20,239 nt of DNA from Chara braunii (GCA_003427395.1 BFEA01000090.1:147733-167971), one strand, 5' to 3'; shown: positions 1 to 10,930, counted from the first letter of the stretch. Program-made: numbers and translations. The notes: generated by a model not told the origin, from the sequence alone.

Positions 1-28
1 AACAAAAAAGAATTAAATTTAGTGAGTG

Positions 29-376
29 CACGAGCACGTTTTCGACACCGCCATCTTTGGCGATTTTTTTTTTTTTTTTTGCATAGTTAAATGCCCTGAA
101 AATTTACAGATGGGTACTTCACATCATGCAAAACCCACTAAAAAAGTTTCAAAAAATAATAAAATTGTAAAGACCCCGAACTAAAGTGAAAACAAAAAGT
201 AAAAAGTGAAAAAAAAAACGTGGACGAGCACGTTTTGACACCGCCATTTTTGGCAATTTTTAATTCCTATTTGGTTGAGCCAAATGACTTGAAAGTTTAT
301 AGGCACGTACCTCACGTCATAGAGAACTCACAAAAAACAATTCAGAAAAACAAAATTAGTTTTAGGCCCCGAAATG
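29..376. repeat. Two diverged 194-bp tandem repeat copies
   Basis: Two copies of an AT-rich unit lie head to tail. Copy 1 runs from about 29 to 180 and copy 2 from about 223 to 376. Both start with a near-identical block (cgagcacgtttt, then gacaccgccat, then ttggc) and both end at a gaccccgaa or gccccgaaa block, each 194 bp apart. The middle parts are clearly related but diverged, for example aatgccctgaaaatttaca against aatgacttgaaagttta. No coding potential was seen. The family is not identified; it could be a satellite-like repeat or a fragment of a larger element that starts left of the window. Confidence 0.75.
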
Positions 377-403
377 ATTTTTGACGGGGGCCGAACGCCT
401 CCG

Positions 404-476
404 GGTTCGGACCCCGTACGGGACCCCGAACGCCCGTACGTATGGAGGTCGGCCCGGGGACCTCCATACGTATGGG
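404..476. repeat. GC-rich cluster of two short palindromes
   Basis: A GC-rich patch stands out in AT-rich surroundings. The first inverted repeat (about 404-432) pairs gttcgg with ccgaac around a central ccgtacgg. The second (433-476) has two 18-bp arms, cccgtacgtatggaggtc and its near-perfect complement, separated by an 8-base ggcccggg loop that is itself close to self-complementary. Such a structure could be a terminator-like hairpin, the end of a transposable element or a recombination remnant. The sequence does not say which. Confidence 0.7.
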
Positions 477-479
477 CTG

Positions 480-2272
480 GTGACCCTAATCTCATCGAGA
501 CAATTGTAGGAATATCTGAATACTAATTTTTCACATAACGGTCCAATTATTGAAAAAACATCCGTATAAAACTATTCGTTGAAGACGCTGAGGCTTTAAA
601 GATAAACCTAAAAAAAAATGAGTTTTATACCGCAACAAAAACGATAGCAAAAGAAAAAGCACCATATAAGAACAACATGCCGCTTAAGTTTAATATAAAA
701 CACGAGTGTTATAGTCTCGTACTTGTTGCACATCTATAGTGATTTTTTTTCCTGGCTAAATACTAAACTCGTAGATGTCAGAAAATATTACTCCAGTTAT
801 GTAAAATAAGAGTAGTAAATCATATATTACGAATCAGAAACCCAATTGTTAAAGTATTGACGGATGATTTGTTTACCATCCCCCAAAACTCAAAGTCCTC
901 GTTGATGACTCTCAAATAATGTTTGATACAATATTTAAATATGTGAAATAATGTTTTCAATAAAATGTCATTTTTCCTTTTCCTTCTAGTGCAATATGCA
1001 TTAACGATAAAACTTTTCAGAAAGAGGATTGGAAAAGGTTTTTCAAAAAAGGACCCCGAGGGTGCAGGTGACGTTGAGCAATTGTGTGAATTTCAATACA
1101 ATATTTTGCACAAAAAAAAAAAAAAATCCCTAAATTAAATAATCATTCTATAGTAAAACTACATTCTTAATTTTAATTTTCATTTCATCTTAAAAAATTT
1201 CATTCGAATTTTCAAATTTTTCATCTTACTTGAAAACTTTTCTTCCAAAAATTGTGTATCCCTTCTTATTTGAACTGCATGCTAGAGATGAAATGAAAGT
1301 CAGGATGATTTTATGAAATATTTTAATTGAACTGTCATTTTAAGTAATAATTTTCATTCATAAATAGGTTAATCCAATCTAAATTATGAGATATTTGTTG
1401 TAGTAAAATGAAAGTTTAATTAAAATATTTAATAAACTCATCCAGATTTTCATTCCATTTTGAACAAATAGATGTACTTGGAAGGGAAAACTCATATTTA
1501 GAAGGGAACTTATCAAATAAAACTGAAAATTTTAGAATTGAACGAACATTGAAATGATAGTTTATAAATATGAAGGATTTTTTTTTTTATGGATTTTTTT
1601 TTCAACTTTCATTTATCGTGGGAATTTTTATGTTGAAGTAGTTAAAAGAATCATAAGATGGGTCCATGCACCCCACCTGTATTTTTTCGGACGGGCATTG
1701 ATGGCCAACATAACGTTGTTCGAGCAGATGCCCTTACAAGAGTATCAACCCATCAATTCGACATCATACAAAATTTGACTATTTACTCAATAATATGAGA
1801 TATGAAGAGTTGTGTGAAATTGGTTAAGAATCATATAACGATATTGATGTTGAAATTTTTTTTATCTTCACTAGGGTTGTCGACAAACAACTACTTAACT
1901 CGAAATACAAATTCTTCAAAAGTTTGGTACAATTTTGAAAACCTATAAAAAAATGGTCCCAACTTTGGCAAAATGTTCATAAATTTAAACACTTTATGGA
2001 TGCCTAGTATGTAAAGTTGTTTCCACAGAGGCTTGAAGGAAAAAATAAAGATCCGATCAAAGGGTTCAATAAGAGGACATAATTATCACAATTTGCTCGT
2101 CTGAGTTCAGACACTTAATGAACAAAATATTACATTGAGTCAAGTTGTGCGAACGAAAGAGCGTCCACTTGTTTAGACAGACTAAGTACGTTAATTTTTA
2201 AAAATATAAATCTACTTCGATTTTTATTTGATTTAAAACTGATTTATTTACGGCATAATTGAGTTGAAGGAA
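480..2272. other. AT-rich spacer, no gene found
   Basis: This stretch is strongly AT-rich, with homopolymer A and T runs (for example about 1112-1127 and 1577-1608). Open frames are short and low in complexity; the longest, at 1554-1778, is rich in Phe, Tyr and Ile as expected from AT-rich DNA. No recognisable protein motif, RNA gene or mobile-element end was seen. Confidence 0.6.
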
Positions 2273-2567
2273 ATCTTATATATGGTTAGTTCGAGTTGTT
2301 GTGTAGGTATTTTGAATCTTTACTATCCAACTTCATCAGTTAATTAGAGTGATAAGTTTACGAGAAACTCTACAAGTATGTAATGTCTTTGAGTCGAGCC
2401 TACTTGTCACATGTTGATTTATTTTCAAATTTTGAGAATAAACATTTTTCATGAATGATAAAAAAATTAGTAGCTTATTTGTCAATTACATGATTAACTT
2501 GTATTCACAACAAGGAGGGCATTGTCGAACTCGTGAGTCCCACACGAGGACCCTCCCGGCCACGTTG

Positions 2568-2840
2568 CCACTTGTCAAGCGCATCGGCTTCGCACGGGGA
2601 CCCTCCCGGGCGCGTCACGCAGGGTTTTGGCAGTTCAAAACACCTAGCGATGTAGAAGCAGTGTCATGTCAATTATACCTCCCGTAATCATATCCTATCA
2701 TAGGGTTTCGCGAGAGGTATGGCTGACGCACTCGGCCAAAGTAACACTGCTCCTACGTCTCTATGCGTCTTGAACAACCAAAATCCCACATGACGCTGTC
2801 GTGAGGACCCCCGCGTGGGATCGATGTCGTCGACAACTCC
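2568..2840. repeat. GC-rich foldback module 1 (unit 1)
   Basis: This is an imperfect inverted repeat with arms of about 120 bp. The left arm reads outward from ttgtcaagcgcatcgg through ggaccctc, ttttgg, gttcaaaacac, and aagcagtgt. The right arm, read in reverse complement, gives ttgtcgacgacatcga, ggtcctc, ttttgg, gttcaagacgc, and gagcagtgt in the same order. The centre includes atacct and aggtat flanking a loop of about 40 bp. The right arm is similar to that of module 2, so both descend from one element. A single-stranded transcript of either strand could fold into a long hairpin. Confidence 0.8.
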
Positions 2841-2902
2841 TCAGAAACGACGCCACTTGTCGAGCGCACTAGTCCAGTACGTGAACCCTCCTCGACAATG
2901 AT

Positions 2903-3184
2903 ACCACATACCAAGCGCATCGGTCCAGCACAGGGACCCTCTTAGCTGCGTCACTCAGGATAGGGTAGTTCAAAACGTGTAGCGATATAGGAGCACTGTC
3001 GCTCCGGTCGAGTGCGTTAGTTGTGTCTCGCATAACCCTATCATATAGTAGGGGTTCACAATAGGTATGGCTGATGCACTCGGCGAAAGCGACACTACTC
3101 TTAAATCGCTTATGTCTTGAACTACCCAAATTCTGCGTGAAGCGGTCGGGAGGATCCCCGTGCGGGACCGAAGCGCTCAATACC
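2903..3184. repeat. GC-rich foldback module 2 (unit 1)
   Basis: This second inverted repeat lies just downstream of module 1 and has the same architecture. The left arm carries aagcgcatcggtcc, gggaccctc, gggtagttcaa, tagcgat and cactgtcgct. The right arm in reverse complement carries gagcgcttcggtcc, ggatcctc, gggtagttcaa, aagcgat and tagtgtcgct. It shares cactcggc and a 50-bp direct-repeat block (near 2852 and 2902) with module 1 and its flanks (near 2517 and 2567). It looks like an older internal duplication inside the 1.5-kb unit. Confidence 0.78.
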
Positions 3185-4069
3185 GCTACAATTGCGAACA
3201 TTTGTTGACCTTCCGAATAAAAAATGGTATAACAACTATATGAAATTTAGGTACAATCTATTTTCAAACTAATTTGAAGAAAATTTTCATTATACAATAC
3301 GAGTGTAATTAACCATTTGGATTAAAAAAAAATGGCAAAGATATATATAAATCATTGAGAATCATCATTCACAGGGATGAAATCATAAAATATTTATTGT
3401 AATTTGTTAGAATATCTGACTCTATCAAACACACAATCAGGATATGTTATTGACTAGCTTCATAAAGTTTTTAAAATTTGGTCAAATAATGAAGGTAGTT
3501 TCTTATTACGGTGTTGGATCCTGACACTTTATGATTTTGTCTTTTGCTTTCAAACTCGTAATGAAGTTGCCTTGACTAGTGTTCCTCTTATATTTCACAA
3601 ACGAATTGTTTTTTTTTATGATCAACCTCCTATCATTTTCTTTGAATTTCCTTTTTAAACACTAATTCAGATAAATAATTTAACCCTGTACTACAAGACC
3701 CCATATTTGTTATATATTGTAACTTCAAATATTGTAGGTGAGCATTTGTACGACAATCTATCATAAATTGAGATATCTTATATATGGTTAGTTCAAGTTG
3801 TTGTGTAGGCATTTTGAATCTTTTCTATCCAACTTTATCAATTAATTAGAGTGATAAGTTTACGAGAAACTCTACAAGTATGTAATGTCTTTGAGTCGAG
3901 ACTACTTGTCACATGTTGATTTATTTTCAAATTTTGAGAATAAACATTTTTCATGAATGATAAAAAAATCAGTAGCTTATTTGTCAATTACATGATTAAC
4001 TTGTATTCACATCAAAGAGGGCATTGTCGAACTCATGGGTCCCACACGAGGACCCTCCCGGCCACGTTG

Positions 4070-4342
4070 CCACTTGTCAAGCGCATCGGTCTTGCACGGA
4101 GACCCTCCCGGGCGCGTCACGTAGGGTTTTGGCAGTTCAAGACACCTAGCGATGTAGAAGCAGTGTCATGTCAATTATACCTCGCGTAATCATATCCTGT
4201 CATAGGGTTTCGCGAGAGGTATGGTTGATGCACTCGGCCAAAGTTACACTGCTCCTACGTCTCTATGCGTCTTGAACAACCAAAATCCCACATGACGCTG
4301 TCGTGAGGACCCCCGTGCGGGATCGATGTCGTCGACAACTCC
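4070..4342. repeat. GC-rich foldback module 1 (unit 2 copy)
   Basis: This is the counterpart of the 2568-2840 module, 1502 bp downstream. It has the same arm order and the same loop, with a handful of mainly transition differences. Both arms remain largely complementary, but this could simply reflect the short time since the duplication. Confidence 0.8.
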
Positions 4343-4404
4343 CCAGAAACGACGCCACATGTCGAGCGCACTAGTCCAGTACGTGAACCCTCCTCGACAA
4401 TGAT

Positions 4405-4686
4405 GCCACATACAAAGCGCATCGATCGAGCACAGGGACCCTCTTGGCTGCGTCACTCAGGATGCGGTAGTTCAAAACGCATAGCGATATAGGAGCACTG
4501 CCGCTCCGGTCGAGTGCGTTAGTTGTGTCTCGCATAACCCTATCATATAGTAGGGGTTTGCAATAGGTATGGTTGATGCACTCGGCGAAAGCAACACTAC
4601 TCTTACATCGCTTATGTCTTGAACTACCCAAATTCTGCGTGAAGCGGTCGGGAGGATCCCAGTGCGGGACCGAAGCGCTCAATACC
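4405..4686. repeat. GC-rich foldback module 2 (unit 2 copy)
   Basis: This is the counterpart of the 2903-3184 module, 1502 bp downstream. It keeps both arms (gggaccctc and gcggtagttcaa on the left, gaactaccc and ggaggatccc on the right). Confidence 0.78.
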
Positions 4687-5280
4687 GCTACAATTGCGAA
4701 CATTTGTTGACCTTCCGAAGAAAAAATGGTATAACAACTATATGAAATTTAGGTACAATCTATTTCCAAACTAATTTGAAGAAAAATTTTATTATACAAT
4801 ACGAGAGTAATTAACCATTTGGATTAAAAAAAAAATGGCAAATATATATATAAATCATTGAGAATCATCATTCACAGGGATGAGATCATAAAATATTTAT
4901 TGTAATTTGTTAGAATATCTGACTCTATCAAACACACAATCAGGATATGTTATTGACTAGCTTCATAAAGTTTTTAAAATTTGGTCAAATAATGAAGGTA
5001 GTTTCTTATTATGGTGTCGGATCCTGACACTTTATGATTTTGTCTTTTGTTTTCAAACTCGTAATGAAATTGCCTTGACTAGTGTCCCTCTTATGTTTCA
5101 CAAACGAATTGTTTTTTTTGTATGTTCAACCTCCTATCATTTTCTTTGAATTTATTTTTTAAGCACTAATTGAGATGAAAAATTAAACCCTGTACTACAA
5201 AACCCCATATTGGTTATATAGTGAAACTTCAAATATTGTAAGTGAGCATTTGTACGACAATCTATCATAAATTGAGATAT

Positions 5281-6687
5281 TGTCGTTAATAGAGGAACTG
5301 TCATGTTTGTAATTGCTAACGCATATACAATATATGAAGTACAACGCATTATTTACGAGATCTTCAATATTTAATTTGTTGTGCAAAAAAAACATAATCG
5401 AACTGTTATTTTATGCATTATTCGTAATTGCATAAATATAATATGTAATTTTCATAGAGTGTTGGACGTGAAGAGGTTCATCTTCTTTATAAAAACTCTT
5501 ACTCAAGCTGAAAGTGAGTGTGAGTAAAACTCATTTATCGCAAAATTTTAACTATGTATATCACCCATGAGAAAGTTGTTGCACCCGAGAAGGACACACG
5601 ACACAATTCTCATGATATTCCCACGTGTCAAACAAAAGCTGATCAAATGTGAGCGGTCGTATGAATGACTTTGGACTAAGGCAAAAAAATACATCGTATG
5701 ACATATTTTGAATGTCTTATAGACAATAACGGAAGTGGCATAGGATAACAATTACGGTGAACAAGCTTTAAAACATATTGCTAGATCAACTCAACGTGTA
5801 CCTCATTGAAAATAAAACGGTATTCATTATGAGTATCTGTGCAATTGGTGGAAAGTTGTCGATTGAATGATTGCTTCGAAATTTCACTAGTGAGGTCATT
5901 CCATTGCCGTCGATTTTACCATATGTGGAGCCAATTTTACAGTAGATACATGTAACAAAAAACAGACGTTTTGAGGTAACTGACTCCATATACTAAATCT
6001 TATTTATCGAGCATCTTTAAGTGGTTGAAGTAATGATAATTGCTGCTCCATTTTCGACAAGCATATTTTTTTTCCAATTAATAAATAAAATCATAATATC
6101 GTTGAAATGAATTATATTGTCCTATTACTGATATTAGCAATGGTTTAAGCCACTTGTACTTCATAAAGCCATGCTCGTAAACAAACCATAATTTTAAGAA
6201 ATGTATGAATCACTACAAAAACGTTTAAATTCATTCGATTAAAAACGTTTCTAATTTATTTTTTTTCGCGGCTGATAATTGGGTCAAGTACTAATGGTTT
6301 AAAATTAAAATAATTAGTATCGAGATTTGTTTTATTTGATACCCTTGACGATTGTAGATGGTCGTTATCTGATATTATATTTAGTAAGTTATGGTGGAGA
6401 AAGTAAAGGCACGTGAATTGGGTGCAAAAACAAGAATATGACGAACATGGTTGTTCGATGGTTTGGTGGGTCATACTCTCTCTTCCTCTGGTATTCAATC
6501 GTTAACATGTAAAGTGAAAGATCTTGCAAAAAAAAAAAAAAAAAGTTTCGTAAACTTTCACGCATTTCCACATCAAAATTTTAAAATTTATTTCTGATCA
6601 TAACCTAGTTCTCGACCCAAATTCTTTCACTGCTTTAGTTTTATTTATGCACGTTCCCCTTTCACACTCTTAATCACCTCATTAATT
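5281..6687. other. AT-rich spacer, no gene found
   Basis: This is AT-rich unique sequence after the tandem duplication ends. Short open frames on both strands show no recognisable motif and no conserved composition. Homopolymer runs (for example the A run at about 6528-6544) are present. Nothing else supportable was seen. Confidence 0.55.
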
Positions 6688-7110
6688 TTATCATACTTTC
6701 AATCTCAATCAAACGAAGATACAACACTCTTTCATTATTATGAAAATCATAGTGATATTTTTCTCTCTCCTTTTTGCCCTTCTGTTTTGTTTTCGATCTT
6801 TTTTTTTTATGTCACCCACCATATTCTGTACCAGACTGCAATGTGAGAACAATCGTTATTCTACAAACAAAAGTTTTTTACCGTTATCGTTGTTGAAATT
6901 TCCACTTAGTTGTATGTTCCCCATTTACATAACCAAAAGATAATTTATTATTGTTACTCCTTGGGTCTGGGGATGTTCTCCTCTACTTCACAGAAAGATC
7001 TCTCAACTTTCACAACATCCGCTAATTTAGATCCAACATCTAAAAATACATAAACATAAGCATCTTTATTTGAACGGTCGTGGTCCCACATGCATTCAAC
7101 AATTTTTTTC
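6688..7110. repeat. Older tandem duplication, copy 1
   Basis: This is the first of two diverged copies of a pyrimidine-rich unit. Shared landmarks in order are tcatact, cgaagatacaac, ttctgttt, tcacccacc, gactgcaatgtgaga, ttccccatttacataacc, ttgttactcct, ccgctaatttagat and cccacatgcattcaac. The spacing to the second copy drifts from about 435 to 419 bp because of small indels. No coding sequence was recognised; the 67-codon open frame at 6740-6943 is not preserved in copy 2. Confidence 0.85.
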
Positions 7111-7112
7111 CC

Positions 7113-7537
7113 CCATATAATTTTTTCATACTTTTAATTTCCATTAAGCGAAGATACAACATTATTTTATTATCGTGAAATAGGGATGCTTTCCTCTATC
7201 ATTTTTGCCTTTCTGTTTCATTATCGATCTTCTCTTTCATATCACCCACCTTATTCTATGTCCGACTGCAATGTGAGATCAATCGGTATCAGTTTTGGAA
7301 TTGCTACATAGTTGTCTGTTCCCCATTTACATAACCAAAAAATAATTTATTTGTTACTCCTCGAGTTTGGGGATTCCTTCTGTACGTGCTATATCCATCA
7401 TCCACCGAAAAATCTATTAGTAGTTTTTCCGATGTCCGCTAATTTAGATGCAACATCCAAAAAGACATACACATAAGCATATGTATTTGAACAAGTGATG
7501 TCCCACATGCATTCAACATTTTTTTTTTTTTTTTCGT
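7113..7537. repeat. Older tandem duplication, copy 2
   Basis: This is the second copy of the unit at 6688-7110, carrying the same landmark blocks in the same order and ending in a poly-T run (about 7520-7534). Identity is much lower than for the 1.5-kb duplication, so this event is older. Confidence 0.85.
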
Positions 7538-7785
7538 GGGTCGTCCTTGAATAAGATTAAGTACAACATACACTACTGGAGCATAGTTTCAATCTTCCTT
7601 TGGAAACCCTTTGCCCAAGTTTTTTTTTGGCATCATCAACGATGTTTCATGAATCCGTGTAGTCCCTCGATATTTTATTCCTGTGTCATTTATGTCAATT
7701 TAACCCCCACTCACGTCCTTGCTTCCCCCTACGTTCCTCCTTTATGTGCTTGTCGAACATTCACCTTTGAAACGATAGGTAACTC

Positions 7786-8800
7786 TTAGCTCTGTTAGGA
7801 TATCGATAGGTTTGTCCTGACCCAAATAGAGAAGTCATGCCCTCTGCAGATGAACTCCACAGTCTCCGGGTGGAAGGAGGTGCCCTCATTATAACCTTCT
7901 TGAATTGAGCTTCACTAGCATACTTACTTTTATCAGGAATACCTACCCATGGAAAAACATTTTCACTTGTTTTTCACATTTTGTTGGTTCTCCCCTTCCC
8001 CCTTTTCACGCTGCATACAAGTGTCCTTAGTGCTTCCTTTTTTGTTGCTTCATCCAGTGCCTTCCTTTAGCTACTTGTACGTTTTAGTTTGCTAAGTCAA
8101 CTTCGTTGCGGTTTCCCAACAAGAAATTCATGGATCAAAGAGAGTTTCTCCCTATAGTATTTTGCCTTCCGTTGCATCATTTCTTTCCCAGTGCCAAGGC
8201 ATCCACGCAATGCACCCTTTGCTACTTCTCCTATTTTGAACCACCCGTACCTTTCCTCGCGTGAAAATCAATTTTGTGTCGTGTTACGTGGAAGGCAATC
8301 AAGATCGGGTTGCCACTGAAAAATTTCATCGGCGACGTGTTTTGCGTTTTGGGCTTTTGTTTTCTGCCCATGGCCGATACATGGGAAAGGTACTGGTGGT
8401 TTAAGTGAAGGACCAATTCGTGCACTGTTCTCAACTTGCCCACTTCCTCTTATCCGTCCGCAGTGGTATGTCTTCCTCATAATTCTCTTAGTCTTATGAT
8501 TTCACAACTTTATTATTATTATTATTTTTTTTTTTTGTGCTTTCTCCTTTAGTGTCACTTCTTCCATCTTTTTATCCCTGACGTTCTCGAAATGCGCCTG
8601 GTTCTTTTCTTGTCGATGTGCTAAAAGTTTTTGAAACTTTCATCTACTTCGACCTTCTTTTCTTTCCTTTAGGTGCACCTCATCAGCTTTAAACCTTTTT
8701 TATTTTTCATCAACTGCTTTTTCTTTCTCCTATAAACATTTATTTTCTTCTTCAACTTACTCTTCCTCAATCGTTGACTTCTGTTCGATGAACCAATGAC
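7786..8800 (-). pseudogene. Possible decayed coding region, family unknown
   Basis: The + strand is unusually pyrimidine-rich here, so the minus strand is purine-rich as coding strands often are. One minus frame, read from about 8800 down to 7786, gives protein-like stretches interrupted by about ten stops. About 8770-8545 is Glu/Lys-rich and coiled-coil-like (FKADEVHLKERKEG, FENVRDKKMEEVTLKEKA). About 8240-8110 includes RKAKYYREKLSLIHEFLVG. About 7960-7790 includes FPWVGIPDKSKYASEAQF and GQTYRYPNRAKSYLSFQR. I do not recognise the family; a transposable-element gag-like protein or a host gene relic is possible. Purine-rich DNA also has fewer stops by chance, so this may be an illusion of composition. 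Confidence 0.3.
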
Positions 8801-9589
8801 CTTACCAACGCCCTACCGATCCTAATGACTCCACTTCTTTGCCTAACAACAGCGCTGCAAGTCCTTGATACCCTTCCTCTAGTGCATCATGAACCCCATT
8901 CCTTAGTAGACATTCACTCTGACACCCATAACACTTCACTGTCGGTTTCCCTCCACTTGATCTCCTTGTTGTCCCCCAGATCCTTCATTCCATCTATCAC
9001 TACCTCTGAGCTCCCTCCGCCTGAGCCTCCGCCGTAGTGGATCCGCTGACGTAACCCTTGCTGGAGGGGGGTAAGGGGATTGAGGAGTGGCCCGGGGGTT
9101 TTAGTCGGGCGAGTCATCTCATACGTTTCATGGTTTCATAACTCGATCAGTGCTAGCAAACTGGACTTGGGACTGTAGATGCTGGGCGGTTCGTTTGTCG
9201 TTGTGCTGACACTGCTGCATTCTTGGGCTTTCGAATGGCCGAGCTAGAACGATGTTGGTCGGAGCTGTGGGTTTGGTCGTGCTGCCCCGTAACTAGAGCT
9301 TGTGAGGCCTGGTGAGAGGTCTAGGGAATCTCCGAGGGGGGAAGGTGGTTCTGTGGCTATTCGGGGCTGCTATCAAGGCAACGCCAATAGGAGCAGAGGT
9401 GGGTCATTCCACCTTGTAGCCTAACAAATGGGAATCTTCTGAGGCAGGTCACACTGTCTTGTAACCTAGCAGTTGCGAGAGGCCTTGTAGAGGTTTGATA
9501 ATGGGGACGAGGGATTGAGACATGTTGAGGATCGGATGGCTGAGTGACTTTTTAGCCTTGTTTGGGTTTCCTAGCTTCTTCCTCGTAGT
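8801..9589. other. Non-coding stretch with a weak 45-bp direct repeat
   Basis: No supported gene was seen. The composition switches from pyrimidine-rich (to about 9030) to G-rich (about 9050-9540). A degenerate direct repeat lies at 9402-9446 and 9447-9491, sharing ggtca, cttgta-cct and a gaga or gaatc block. This could be the 3' part of an old retroelement that ends in the 56-bp array, but no protein motif supports that. Confidence 0.4.
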
Positions 9590-9869
9590 TCTCGTAGTTC
9601 TTCTGAGCTATAGTGGGCAATTGTGATTTCTCTATTAAAAAAAGTCCTCGTAGTTCTTCTGAGCTATAGTGGGCAATTGTGATTTCTCTATAAAAAAGAG
9701 TCCTCGTAGTTCTTCTGAGCTATAGTGGGCAATTGTGATTTCTCTATAAAAAAGAGTCCTCGTAGTTCTTCTGAGCTATAGTGGGCAATTGTGATTTCTC
9801 TATAAAAAAGAGTACTCGTCGTTCTTCTGAGCTATAGTGGGCAATTGTGATTTTCTCTATAAAAAAAAG
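9590..9869. repeat. 56-bp tandem repeat array, five copies
   Basis: Five direct copies start near 9590, 9645, 9701, 9757 and 9813, with a 56-bp period. Copies 2-4 are nearly identical and the outer ones are more diverged. Each unit contains ctcgtagttcttctgag, then ctatagtgggcaattgtgat, then tctctataaaaaa or a close variant. The last block matches a plant TATA box in four of the five copies (tctctattaaaaa in the first). There are no unique spacers between units, so this is a minisatellite and not a CRISPR array. Confidence 0.93.
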
Positions 9870-10493
9870 TACTCTGCTCAGTCAATCTCCTGGTAGCCCG
9901 GGTAATTAATCTTGGCAGGGGAATAATTTCCAAAATATTCTACTATGATGTTCATGTGATCAGGGATGTTGGGCCCAGTTCCCATCACGTGTTGCAAATT
10001 GAAAGAAAAAAAAAAAACTGGAGTTCTTCGCATTCGATCCCATCGTTTGGGGCTGCAGTGGTGCATTACGCATCGTAGAACTTAAAAGTAAAGATGTAAT
10101 GGTTTCAACAGTGTTGGACGTAACATGATTGAGTGATACAGTCTTTTCTTTCTCATATTTTCCCCCTTTCGTTCTGAAGAATCTAAAATTCTAAAGATCC
10201 ATGCACACATTGAAAAAAAACAACCCTGCACATGCAGCCGACAACCTCTGCAAGATGAAATGGTGACACATCCCTCCTTCCACCACGAGCCAAAGAAAGA
10301 TATTTACAAATACTAGCGAACTTTTAAAAAACTTTGAAAAAGCCACAAACGGAGCGGTATAGACAAGGCCGGTACGAGGTAGGGAAAAAATCATTGGAAC
10401 ATGTGGCTACCGTAGATAGTGAAAGGTATATTGAGAGAAGAATATAGGATAGTAAAAATACAGTTGTTCCCCGTATGAGGAGAAAACAGACTG

Positions 10494-10524
<31 letters not shown>

Positions 10525-10930
10525 CCCTGGATAAATTTGAAATATTAAAAAAACAGGAAAAAGAAGCAGCTAGGAAAGTACCATTAAGCAGGTGCAAGGC
10601 ACGCGGAAAAGGTAGAACTCGCCCTGAAAGATTCTCAAGGACTTAAATATTAGTCGGTTGATGCTAAACCCGATTACAAGAACAATATAACACTAAGAAC
10701 ATTGTTTTCTTAACCCTCCGATAGCACTTAAACTGCTCAGCAGTTTCCTCAACCTTTATTCTGTACTTGGGAATTTGAAATTTGTAACGGTGGTGCACTA
10801 TGTACGCGGTCAGGTAACCATCACTCTGATCAGATTAAATGAAAGCTTGGTCACGAAAAAAACACAACAACTGCAACGCGACACCAATTATAAATTGAAC
10901 AAAAGCATTATCACAGAACATACTCTGTCT
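9870..10930. other. No gene found; contains 27-base poly(A) run
   Basis: No supported gene was seen. A run of 27 A bases lies at 10498-10524. It could mark the 3' end of an old + strand retroinsertion or be a simple homopolymer. Short open frames on both strands have no recognisable motif. Position 10936 begins the CT microsatellite. Confidence 0.5.

Larger units (their letters stand above)
2273..3774. repeat. 1.5-kb tandem segmental duplication, unit 1
   Basis: This is the first of two head-to-tail copies, offset by 1502 bp from the second. It starts at atcttatatatggttag and ends at gagatat, where unit 2 begins at once. The flanks are AT-rich and the core (about 2505-3200) is GC-rich. Identity with unit 2 is high along the whole length, by eye mid-90s percent, so the duplication is fairly recent. 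No intact gene is conserved: the small open frames shared by both copies differ mainly at amino-acid-changing positions. Confidence 0.93.
3775..5280. repeat. 1.5-kb tandem segmental duplication, unit 2
   Basis: This is the second copy of the unit. It follows unit 1 directly at the gagatat/atcttatata junction and ends at gagatat near 5280, after which the sequence (tgtcgttaatag) is unrelated. Differences from unit 1 are scattered and mostly C/T or G/A, with a few short length changes in A runs. The same GC-rich core lies at about 4007-4702. Confidence 0.93.

Noticed and set aside
400-420. A tRNA-like B box (gggttcggacccc).
   Set aside because: There is no matching acceptor stem, D arm or anticodon arm around it, and the bases fit the local palindrome instead.
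2451-4189. A 78-codon + strand open frame present in both units of the 1.5-kb duplication (2451-2687 and 3953-4189).
   Set aside because: The frames are similar only because the DNA was duplicated. Nearly all base differences change amino acids, there is no recognisable domain, and much of the frame lies in the foldback arm.
2869-4703. A 110-codon minus-strand open frame present in both units (2869-3201 and 4371-4703).
   Set aside because: It lies across a GC-rich inverted repeat, and the differences between the copies are mostly amino-acid changing. It is best explained by GC-rich composition.
6740-6943. A 67-codon open frame with a hydrophobic signal-like start.
   Set aside because: The hydrophobic run comes from T-rich DNA, and the frame is not kept in the tandem copy at 7113-7537.
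9590-9869. A possible CRISPR-like array.
   Set aside because: The repeats abut each other with no unique spacers and there are no cas genes; the setting is a plant genome. It is a minisatellite.
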